In this document: positions 21,504 to 29,968 of the stretch, piece after piece
Layout of the letters: every line of letters begins with the position of its first letter
How positions within the stretch are numbered: the first letter of the stretch is position 1
Source of the DNA: Aurantiochytrium sp. KH105
Taxonomy: Eukaryota > Sar > Bigyra > Thraustochytrida > Thraustochytriidae
DNA: 64,000 nucleotides
Assembly: GCA_003116975.1 (NCBI GenBank)
Contig: BGKB01000012.1
Coordinates: forward strand, 186,001 to 250,000
Reading direction: 5' to 3'
Notes under the pieces: generated by a model
What the model was told of the DNA's origin: nothing
Databases searched by the model: none
Seen by the model: only the letters and a program-made list of their open reading frames with translations
Program-made: the position numbers and the translations under genes

Positions 21504-22417
21504 ATGTACACGTCCAAGTACACGGTGAACCCCAAGGCGGATCTGGGTCACCTGTCCATCAATGTGTCTCGAGACAAGCAAAAGAATGTCTATGTCAGCA
21601 TGCGCGATAAGAATAGCCGCTACGAAGGCAAGCAGATTTCCCTGCCGCACAAGAACGAGCTTTTTAGCAGCTTTCCTTTCTACAAGGACGGCAAGGGTGA
21701 TCCCTACCAGGGACGCAACAGTGAGTGTTTCCTCTATTGACGCGCCAAACGTATCGTGATGCTCAAGAAAGTAAAAGCTAGGTGCTAACGCGAGCTCTGC
21801 GAACTATCACAGGTTATCTTAAGGCTGCCCGGAAGCATGGGTTTGGCTCGAGCGATCCTCCGAAGCGAGATGAGTTTTCCAACACCATCGCCATTGAGCA
21901 GTACCGCGAGGCGATTCGTTCGGTAAACAATTCGCAGGCCAAGGCTGCAAAGGCTATTTTGGAAAAGAAGGCGCTTGAAGGCGGTGGAGATGAGGTGCTG
22001 CCAACTCCTGAGGCAAAGGAGGAGATTGAAGAGTTTTTCGAGTACGATCAGGCTTACTCGGTCAAGCCAGACGAGATTGGCAAGGTGCGCACATGGAAAC
22101 CAATGGTACGTCAACTTTTTCGAGGAGCCTCACTTGCCGAATGCCTTGCGCTTTCGAATCCACTCCTTGAAGCAAAGGTCCCACCACAACATAATACAAA
22201 CAAGGAAATGTACAGGGAGAGAGAGAGAGAGAGAGAGATTGCGATGACTAACAAGCTGCTGCACATTTCACAGAAGTATGGATCAATGCGCACGACAAAC
22301 ACCAACTATGGCATGGACTGCCATCAGCCGAACACGAAGAACACAAGTCGACGAACTACCTCCACGGCGCTCTTTTTCAACAACAATCATCTCACCGTTG
22401 GTGACCACGAGCACTAG
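21504..22417 (+). CDS. Three-exon gene of unknown function, possibly flagellar
   Basis: Exons are 21504-21720, 21813-22105 and 22274-22417, giving 217 residues. Intron 1 begins GTGAGT, has GCTAAC about 25 bases before its AG, and splits a Ser codon; intron 2 begins GTACGT, has GACTAAC about 25 bases before CAG, and is phase 0. Without splicing each piece ends at a stop soon after the donor, and with splicing the frame stays open to the TAG. The protein is hydrophilic, with many Lys, Arg, Asn and Tyr residues (KNELFSSFPFYKDGKGDPY; KHGFGSSDPPKRDEFSNTI; NTNYGMDCHQPNTKNTSRRT). The small, basic, aromatic-dotted style resembles microtubule inner proteins of axonemes, and the next gene is a flagellar one, but I cannot name a family. 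Confidence 0.8.
22215..22238 (+). repeat. (GA)n dinucleotide repeat in intron 2
   Basis: About twelve GA units inside the second intron of the gene at 21504-22417. Confidence 0.85.
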
Positions 22418-22663
22418 GCAGCTGTTCTACGAAGCAAATGATGGAAGCCGCTGGGCCTGACGTGCCGCCTGATATCTTTTTTCATTGACAGTGAATAATC
22501 GAAACTTTACACCAACACCACGAGTAATGATGTGACTTGACTCGCAACGGATCTATGGCAATGAGTCGAGAAAAAGCGGTCGGGGATCGCCCAATGGCAT
22601 CTGCAGCTCGCGCGACTTGGTTCTTGTAAAGCGCTCTCGTGCGCGCGGGGTGTGCGCGCCAAC

Positions 22664-23116
22664 ATGTTTGACGAGGCGCTGCTCAGCTCGCGAGACGTGA
22701 CGTGGTGCAGACAGCACCTCGAGGAAGCTGCCTTGGCAAGCGCGACCGGACCCGCCGCGCAAAGAGACGCACAACCGGCAGACCCAAGTCAACTGCCCAC
22801 CGAGCTGCTCTTTGAGGCTCTCTGCCTCGCACGACGTTGCGAATGGTCATGGGAATGCACGCGCGAAACCTTTATCATTCTTCTGGAAGTCCTCGCGTTC
22901 GAGCGTGACGAGCCGCTATGTACAATGATGCAAAGTTTTGAAAAGTTCAAGCAACTACTCGTTGTGAAAAGCTGCGAGCGTCCTCCTTGGACGATTGGGC
23001 TCTTCACGCCAGAACAAGCCAACGATCTTACCCGCTTTATCCTAGAACACCACTACAAGCACTTTGCAATGCACAAGCATTTGACAGCCACTCATCGACC
23101 AGTGCTGGACCTGTAA
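22664..23116 (+). CDS. CFAP119: Cilia- and flagella-associated protein 119 (CCDC189-like)
   Basis: A 150-residue protein. Its C-terminal half (FEKFKQLLVVKSCERPPWTI, GLFTPEQANDLTRFILEHHY, KHFAMHKH and the final VLDL) follows the conserved core of vertebrate CFAP119, also called CCDC189 or C16orf93, where the matching words are LLLCHAVQRPPFSIQLFSP, a helix ending FRHYKLYKY, and LDL. Vertebrate members act in sperm flagella and axonemes. This copy is short and lacks the long N- and C-terminal extensions of the human protein. The ATG at 22664 is used; the frame just upstream begins with GTG. It follows the three-exon gene in the same direction with 246 bases between them, and converges on the chromodomain gene with 170 bases between stops. 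Confidence 0.8.
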   Translation: MFDEALLSSRDVTWCRQHLEEAALASATGPAAQRDAQPADPSQLPTELLFEALCLARRCEWSWECTRETFIILLEVLAFERDEPLCTMMQSFEKFKQLLVVKSCERPPWTIGLFTPEQANDLTRFILEHHYKHFAMHKHLTATHRPVLDL

Positions 23117-23286
23117 CGAGTGACTAATTATCTTGCTTCCTCTTCTTTATCACTCTCGAAAATCCAAATTTTGCAGGATATAAAGCGAAGAATGGCGCGC
23201 GAATAGCTCATACCCTTACAAACCAGGATAAATTAAAGATGAAGGAAAGTGCCACCGTGAAATAACAGTGATACAAAATGCTTTCT

Positions 23287-24720
23287 TTAGGATTTTGACG
23301 TAGCTTGCCGAGAGACATGTGCCACCTCGTAAATCGAGGAGGCAGTGGAAGACAAAGGGACCAGAAGACCAAAAGCCGTATGAATCAACAAAAATGCAAG
23401 AGTGTCGTCTCCTGAGCTTGCGGGGGATCCTGAATGGAAAGAGTTTACTGGACGGATATCCTCCAAATGACGGAGTTTGGCCTTTGTACATACATAGCAG
23501 ACGCTCACCACAAGCTCTGACAAGATGTATAGGTTTAGCTCTTGTGTACGAGAGTTGGGTGTTGGAATGGCCTTGGATACAAGTGCAAAGCTGAGACAAA
23601 AGTGTGCTGCAGATAGGGCCTTCAGCAAGGGTTTCCCGTGATCATGTAAGCTCTGTACCACAAACAGACCCAACACAGAGTATGTGATGACAAGAAAGGC
23701 TATTGCAAGCACACACTCAAGCACGACCAAAGGAGATGCTTTTCGTGTGGGTGTCCTATCCATTACTATGTGGATTGCGGCCGGAACAAATACTGCCATA
23801 CTTCCGAATATCAGGTCCAAAGAATCAACATCAGAAGCATCTCGAAAGAGAAGATTGAATGCGAAACAGGCGGTTGCGATCCACCGAAAGAGGTTGGCAG
23901 GCGACTTTGGGATAGAACAACCAATTCGAAAGAGACAAGCCAAGACAAAGAGACCTGTCAAAATCTCTTGCGCCGAAGACATGCGTTTCTCATCGGTCAG
24001 AAACGAGCAACAAGCAGAAGCGGCTGCAAGTTCGTTTGGATACTCCACTGGTACTTGCAGACGTTTTGCATCCATTATGAGAGTGCAAAGCGCGTAGAAA
24101 TTAAGCTCTTTCATTCCCTCAAAGGTCATGTGCTGGAAAAGTCGTAGCCTCCCTATGACACCGTTGTATGTTCTCCCGCTTGCAGCCTGTTCCTTCAGCA
24201 TCGCAAGACAGACTTTAAGGATGACAATTGCAAGGAAACACAGGAATAGTAGGCCGAGCAGTGAATTGTCTCCTGACGTCAAGTTGTTCGACATGGACAG
24301 TCCCGATTGAACCTCTTGCGAGGTTTGTCCTGCCAAAGACTCTGAGGCATGGTCAGTTTCTTTGACTGGAACCTGTTCAGAAGAAGAAGAGGGGGGTGAC
24401 GAAGGCGACAAGGATGATAATATCTTCTTGGAGCGAGCCTGCGGGGTTTTGGAACGAGTCCGCCGCTGACGGCCAAGTTTGGATCGTGGCGCAGAAGCCT
24501 CTTTGAGGGCAGCGTCGAAACTCTCGACTTGCGTCTTGAATCCATCGTAAATGAGGTCTTTGCGCGTCTCCCACGTGTTGTGTTCGTCGCCGTATTCTTC
24601 CCACTTGACGAGGTACTCTTGTACGGTCGCGCCTTTCCGCTTGACCTTGCGTCGGCTCAGAATTTTTTCAATGCGAATATCCTCGCTGTCGTCGTCGTCG
24701 CTCGATGACTCGTGCCTCAT
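23287..24720 (-). CDS. Chromodomain fused to a polytopic membrane domain, copy A
   Basis: A 477-residue protein. Residues of about 14-70 form a chromodomain: IRIEKILSRR, EYLVKWEEYGDEHNTWE, then a C-terminal helix. Of the three aromatic residues that cage methyl-lysine in HP1, the Trp and second Tyr (VKWEEY) are kept, while the first Tyr is Ile. A basic linker follows (RQRRTRSKTPQARSKK, a likely nuclear signal), then a Ser/Pro-rich spacer, then about seven or eight hydrophobic helices from residue 150 to the end (for example SLLGLLFLCFLAIVILKVCL and PLVVLECVLAIAFLVITYSV). The design suggests an inner nuclear membrane protein that holds chromatin, like lamin B receptor but built from other domains; this is inference. 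A homologue lies 556 bases upstream on the same strand. Confidence 0.9.
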   Translation of the reverse strand: MRHESSSDDDDSEDIRIEKILSRRKVKRKGATVQEYLVKWEEYGDEHNTWETRKDLIYDGFKTQVESFDAALKEASAPRSKLGRQRRTRSKTPQARSKKILSSLSPSSPPSSSSEQVPVKETDHASESLAGQTSQEVQSGLSMSNNLTSGDNSLLGLLFLCFLAIVILKVCLAMLKEQAASGRTYNGVIGRLRLFQHMTFEGMKELNFYALCTLIMDAKRLQVPVEYPNELAAASACCSFLTDEKRMSSAQEILTGLFVLACLFRIGCSIPKSPANLFRWIATACFAFNLLFRDASDVDSLDLIFGSMAVFVPAAIHIVMDRTPTRKASPLVVLECVLAIAFLVITYSVLGLFVVQSLHDHGKPLLKALSAAHFCLSFALVSKAIPTPNSRTQELNLYILSELVVSVCYVCTKAKLRHLEDIRPVNSFHSGSPASSGDDTLAFLLIHTAFGLLVPLSSTASSIYEVAHVSRQATSKS

Positions 24721-25276
24721 GGTTTGAGGCGAGGTTTTCCTCCAAGCGAAGCGAAGAAGGAAAGCAGGACGAGCGCGCGCCGCGAACAGAGACCCGCGTG
24801 AGACGGTCTGTCTTTTCTTTCGCGAGCAACGCGCAGTATCGTTGTGTGGCCAGGGTTAGCTTTTGGATTCCAAGTTTCTTCAAATCTTTGTTTGACCTAT
24901 TGTTTTTTGTTTTCCAAGACGCAGTGCAATAAAGCGATCGACAGCGGCATGGCGTTTTCACGTGCTAGAAGCACTTGGAGCCTGCAGACTTCACGCCATT
25001 TGGCGAATAAGATCATGACTTTAGACAAGAATCTTCTTTTCCGATAATGCTTTGACTCCTCTGAGCGTTTATTCTGGTGTATAAAAAGAAAGCAATGCAA
25101 AGGGCGTGCGTGTTGGCCTTGCGCTTGACGCATATCTTCTTGTTGAGATGATCACCCAGTCTTCCCAAGCCTAGGCCTAGGCCTCACAAAGGCATCATCA
25201 TGCATGGGTTCGTTTTTCTACCTGCCTGCCTGTTTTGCTTTCCTTTTTAGTGCGCTGTCACAGCTGAAGTAGCACC
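24721..25276. other. Spacer between the two chromodomain-membrane genes
   Basis: Upstream region of copy A and downstream region of copy B. It holds a (CTAGGC)n stretch at 25167-25185 (GCCTAGGCCTAGGCCT), which is palindromic. I see no gene or RNA. Confidence 0.5.
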
Positions 25277-26731
25277 CTAGGGACGGTGGAACATGATGGC
25301 AGAGCACATAAAAAGAACTCCATTGGTAAGCCCGAGAATGTTGTGCAGAATATCGAAATGAGGCAAGGTAACGTCATGCATCTGGCCATCAAAGCCTGCA
25401 ACCTGAAAGGTCTCTGGGCCCGGGATCTTGCCCGCATGCTTAGGATGAAGCTTTGCCAACGCCACCATCACATAGAGTACGCCGCAGACGGTTCCAGCGA
25501 GCTCAAGCGAGAGATAAAAAGGAGCACCGCCTCGAGACCCAACGAGGCTTGCGAGGAAACGCGCCAGTCCCCGGCAAACGTTGAAGAGGGCGATGGTGCC
25601 AGTTCCGTACAGGTACCTGGTATCGAAATCGGCATTTTCCTGTTCGTACTGCTTGTATACGATGGCAAGAATGGCCACAAAGCCCAGGACGGAAAGAACA
25701 TTTGCAATAGCATCCGCCATTTTCTTCTTGCGGAGAGCGTGCTCCTTGGTAGGCGTTCTTTCATCGCCAGAAAAGAGAGTCAGGAGGACGAAGAGCTGCC
25801 AGAGGAGGAGCGTAAAGATGTGCTTGGAGAATTCGCCGGGCTCGGTCATGTTACTCTCCGGAAACACCTTGGCTGTGGCCTCTACAAAAAAGGTCATGGC
25901 AATCCAGATCATCACGACAGCCGAGAGAAAAGCAAAGTCGGTCGAATGCCCGTAGCGAAGGGTGTAAAGAGCAGAGATGACCATTGGCGCTGGGTCCGTG
26001 AGAACTGACGCCATGTGCAGACGCTGCAAGTCGGTCACCTCATTGTTAGTCTTGCCATCAGGGGCAGTGTATTTGAGGTCCATGCGCAGAATCTTCCAGG
26101 TGACGCTGAGAAGCCACGAGCCAAGGAAAAGAAGGAGGAAGTGAGCCGCAAAGTTGCCCGAGGTCGCGTTGGCAATGTCCTGCTGCGAGAGGTTTGCCGC
26201 GAGTGCCGCCTGATCCTGAAGGGCCGAGGCGTCATCCGTGACATCCTCCTCACCTCCATCATCTTCATCGTCGTCCTCATCTTCGACGTTATCGTCGGCC
26301 TCTTGGACCGCTTCCTCCTCCTCCTCGTCTTCCTCCTCGGCCACATCTTCGTCGCCGTTCTCCTCTTCCTCTTCCTCCTCTTCTTCTCCTTCTTCTTCTT
26401 CGTCATCGTCGTTGCTCTTTGGGGGAGTGCGCTTGCTCGGCGTCTTGGAGCGACGACGCTTTGAGGAGGTAGACTTGGAGCTCGCGGCAGTGCTCAGACT
26501 GGCATCGTGTTCGTCAACCTCGCGGGTGTAGCCATCGGCGATCAGGTCTGTGCGCGTCTGCCAGGTGTTGTCCTCGCTGTCGTAACCTTCCCATTTAATG
26601 AGGTATTCGAACTCAACGCGGCCGCCGTCAAGCTGGAGCTCACGACGCGACAAGATGACCTCAATCTTGTAGTCCTCTTCTTCCTCGTCGCCGATGATCG
26701 CCTCCTCGGGGGCGAGCTTCTCGGCGGCCAT
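25277..26731 (-). CDS. Chromodomain fused to a polytopic membrane domain, copy B
   Basis: A 484-residue homologue of the neighbouring copy A. The chromodomain, at about residues 19-75, reads YKIEVILSRR, FEYLIKWEGYDSEDNTWQT and keeps all three aromatic cage residues. The linker has the same basic RSKTP motif (SSKRRRSKTPSKRTPPK) and then a very long acidic tract, about 70 residues mostly Glu and Asp. Seven or eight hydrophobic helices fill about 200-484 (FAAHFLLLFLGSWLLSVTWK; FLSAVVMIWIAMTFFVEA; IANVLSVLGFVAILAIVYK; LELAGTVCGVLYVMVALAK). A loop word, ERTPTK, matches DRTPTR of copy A at the same place between helices. The ATG at 26731 is used because the longer frame begins with GTG. Its likely place is the nuclear envelope or endoplasmic reticulum. 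Confidence 0.9.
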   Translation of the reverse strand: MAAEKLAPEEAIIGDEEEEDYKIEVILSRRELQLDGGRVEFEYLIKWEGYDSEDNTWQTRTDLIADGYTREVDEHDASLSTAASSKSTSSKRRRSKTPSKRTPPKSNDDDEEEEGEEEEEEEEENGDEDVAEEEDEEEEEAVQEADDNVEDEDDDEDDGGEEDVTDDASALQDQAALAANLSQQDIANATSGNFAAHFLLLFLGSWLLSVTWKILRMDLKYTAPDGKTNNEVTDLQRLHMASVLTDPAPMVISALYTLRYGHSTDFAFLSAVVMIWIAMTFFVEATAKVFPESNMTEPGEFSKHIFTLLLWQLFVLLTLFSGDERTPTKEHALRKKKMADAIANVLSVLGFVAILAIVYKQYEQENADFDTRYLYGTGTIALFNVCRGLARFLASLVGSRGGAPFYLSLELAGTVCGVLYVMVALAKLHPKHAGKIPGPETFQVAGFDGQMHDVTLPHFDILHNILGLTNGVLFMCSAIMFHRP

Positions 26732-27433
26732 CCTCGCCTTGTGGTGCCTGCGCTTCGACCTTCGGTTGACCAAGGAAAGCGTCTCTCTCTCTCGCGCGCG
26801 ATTTCTGGAGGACAAGGCGCGCTTCTTCACGCAGCTCGGCAGCAGCTGTGCGGAGCGAAGTAAGAGCGCGCGTCGGGCGCGCGTCGAGCGTGCAAGCGGG
26901 CGAGCGAACGGACGCGCGTGCGTGCGTGTGCGATCGAAACGTGTCTGTCAGAGCGGTTTGCCAGCACGATCCTGTCTAGAAACCACTTAGCAGAAGCGGC
27001 GCGATTTTACCTTGTGAATAGAGTCATTGTTTCCTGGTCTGGTATATTGCGCGATTGCTGGTTAGCATGATCAGCAGTGACGAAAGGACCCAGATGTGGA
27101 CCAAGTTTTGGCCTTGCTTGGGGCCGTACCATTCGCAGCGGTCAAGGGGCTTCGAGACAGAAAGAGTGCACGATGGAGGCTAGCAGCGTCCGATCGTTTG
27201 CTGTCAGTTTCTTCTTGAATAAGAGAAATAAAGAAGAAGTAAGCAACAAAAAGGCTGGACCTAAATTTTCATCTTGGCTTTTACATGGATGGCCGGGCTT
27301 CTCAGCACGAGAAGGAAAGTGAGCATTGATCAGAGACGAAAAGGTATCATGCTGCCCTATTCAAGGAATTGGAATGAAGGACGCATTTTCTCTTTGGTCT
27401 GAACGGCACGAGAAAAAGGCGCAGTGGATTGAA
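26732..27433. other. Intergenic region
   Basis: Upstream region of chromodomain gene copy B (GC-rich, with GCGTGCGTGCGTGTGCG near 26918) and 3' region of the kinase gene. No conserved coding sequence is visible; the short open frames here show no protein-like pattern. Confidence 0.5.
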
Positions 27434-28994
27434 TTACATGAGCAGACACTTTGAGTTGGAGCGCATGAGCTCGGCGTCAGATGCGTCGAGCGGGAGCTTG
27501 CCGCGGCGGTATCTATTGAGGATGTCAGCCTGAAGCGCCTTTTCGTCGACATGAAAGCTGAGCACGCGGGAAATATCCGTCATGTGGTCAAAGATGGCGA
27601 CGAAATCGTCGAACTCGGGCATGTCGCTGGGCAGGACCTTGACTTTGTGGACATCGGGAAGCTTGCGCTCTTCGTTGGCAGCAATCTCAGACTCAGACTC
27701 GGCGTAAACGACGCCAGATTCTGGGGTCCACACGGGCTCGTGTGTGGCAGTCCGAATGGTATCGAGATCGAGCGGCTTCCAGATGCCGTGTTCTGGGTCC
27801 AGCACTTCATTGGCCCCGCCTCCAAGGCATCCGAGACGCTCCTGCACGTCGCGCTCGAGGAGCTGCGAGACAAAGAGGGCGACGCGCTTGGGGAACCCCG
27901 GCGGGTAGCGAACAGGGGCGTGCAGAGTGGCCTCATTACGTGAGCTGTAGCCTGTGAAGCGGCGCGAGAATGGATTGAAGCCCGCAAAGAGTTCGTAGAC
28001 ACAAACGCCATAGCTCCACCAGTCGGCATCTTGGCCGTAGCGCTCACCGCTGAGGACCTGCGGGGACCAATAGCCCACAGTGCCGGCACGTCCTCGGATA
28101 AGCTTGCCGTTGCCGACATTGACGGCGAGGCCAAAGTCAGAGATGCGGCAGCGACCCCAAGCGTCGAGCAGAATGTTGCGCGGTTTGAGATCACGCATGA
28201 CGTATCCGAGGGAGTGGATGTGACCGAGGCCATGCGCAATTTCTGCCGCATAGACGAGCGCACGTTTGTGCGGGAGGGGTCCCTTTGACAAATGGAAGCG
28301 AAGATCGCCGGCAATGGCAAGAGGGAGCACAAAGTGAAAGGACTCCTTTGTCTGGTATGCGTAGAGGAGGCGCATGCAATAGGGAGAAGGCTTCTTAGCA
28401 AGAGCTTCCAGAACCCGTCGTTCGGACTTGACTTGAGAAAAGGTGCGACGGAATTTGACAAGCTTTTTAGGCATGACCTTCATGGCCATGGGGCGGCCAG
28501 TGTGCATGTGCATGCAGGCATACACACGGCCCGTCGCGCCGCGACCAAGCACGCGCAGCTTGGTAAAGTGCGCATCCTGTACAGGGCGCATTGCAAATGA
28601 CTTGATGCGGCAGTAGTTGCGCATGGAGGCCTTGTGTGCACAGAAGCGAAGGAACAAGGGTTCGCACACGGTGCTAATGAGAACCTCGATGGCTTCGTTG
28701 AGGCCGATTGTGCGCTCCGAGTGCAACTTGCGCAGCGAGACAATCTGCCGTCGGCGCTCCTGCGCGCGAAGATGATTGATGGAATTTGCCCTTCGTAGCT
28801 TGGTGACGGCGCTTGTGAGGGGAAGGTCGGAAAACGTGCTGGAGAATCTCCGGCGGTCTGTCTCGCCAACTCGCGACGTGCGCCTGCCGTTGGAGTCGGC
28901 GTCGTCGTCGGCACCGTTTTTCAGAGCGCGGGTAGCCTCAGTCCCTTCGTCTGCTTCGTGTCCGTCAGGGAATTCAGAGATGGAATAGGCATCA

Positions 28995-29026
<32 letters not shown>

Positions 29027-29968
29027 AATCTCGTGGTCGACTTCGCCATCGAGTTCCTCATCATCTTGATTCCCGTGGTCATTTTCGTCCTGTTCCAGCG
29101 GGTCGAGATGGTCAGGAAGGCCGCCAAAAGCCTCCTCACGCGAAGCTGGAAAATCGATGGAGCCGACGCTGCCAGGCAAGCGGCGCACGCGCAAAAGCGA
29201 ATGAAACTCGTCGTCTGGATGATCGACGATGGTGCTCGCCTTTTTCAAGAGCTCGGGGACGGGAAATTCACTGCGTGATGCGTTTTCGTCGTTGGCATCG
29301 ATGAGTTCATCTTCATCATCTTTGGTGGCCCGATCTGGTCCAGACTCTGAATCCTTATCTTCGTCGCTGGTGCTCGCGGTTGCAGTGGCATCGCCCGTGT
29401 CGTGCGCCATGGCCTCGTCAAGTACAGAGGCGAGAGTTTTTTGCACGGCAGGGTCGAATCCATGGGCAGAAAGACCACGTAGAACGGGTTCGAGAATGTC
29501 GAGATCGTAGTGACGAATGAGGAGCACGACGATGCTGCGAGAGACGGAGTTAGAAGGATCTGCGCGTTTTCGCGCGTTGAACGCGTTGACAAACTTGAGA
29601 AAGGTGGCTTCGTGCTGATCGGGGAGTCCGTGGATGGAGGAATCGTCGGAGAAGCTCGATACCGAGGTGGTGTCATCCAGTGTATCATCGATGAGTCCAG
29701 CGGAGTCTGTGGCTCTAGAGAGGGGTGTACCGCGTTGTTCTTCGGCGGCATGTGCGAGCTTGTATTCGAGATCAGCGAATTTGCGGAGAAACCATACGCC
29801 AATGGGCTCCTTGATGAGGGTGTGCAGGTCCACGTCGGCCATGCCCGTGAGTTTGCGTGAGGACAAGGTCCGCGGGAGCTCGGGAATGCGGCGGATCGGG
29901 CGCCGCTTCAGGTCCAGCATGGCCTCCTTGTACTTGGCCTCATGGAGGATGGTGGAGAGGTCGTCCAT
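27434..29968 (-). CDS. GRK: G-protein-coupled receptor kinase-like protein with CaaX box
   Basis: An 844-residue kinase with GRK architecture. It starts MDDLSTILHEAKYKEAMLDL, like MADLEAVLADVSYLMAME of GRK2. RGS-homology helices occupy about 48-190, then an acidic, Ser-rich insertion of about 230 residues, then the final RGS helices at about 423-462 (EPLFLRFCAHKASMRNYCRI). The AGC kinase spans 468-735: GRGATGRVY, AMKVMPKK (ATP lysine), VMRDLKPRN, ISDFGLAV, GTVGYWSPQVL, ERLGCLGGGANEV. The catalytic Asp, Asn and DFG are intact; the APE motif is SPQ. The protein ends CLLM, a prenylation CaaX box like those of GRK1 and GRK7. It should phosphorylate activated receptors at the membrane. The ATG at 29968 was chosen by alignment; the frame continues 46 codons further up without family similarity. 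Confidence 0.9.
28986..29028. repeat. (CGT)n trinucleotide repeat encoding poly-Asp
   Basis: A coding microsatellite within the acidic insertion of the GRK-like gene, giving 12 Asp residues in a row on the minus strand. Confidence 0.9.
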
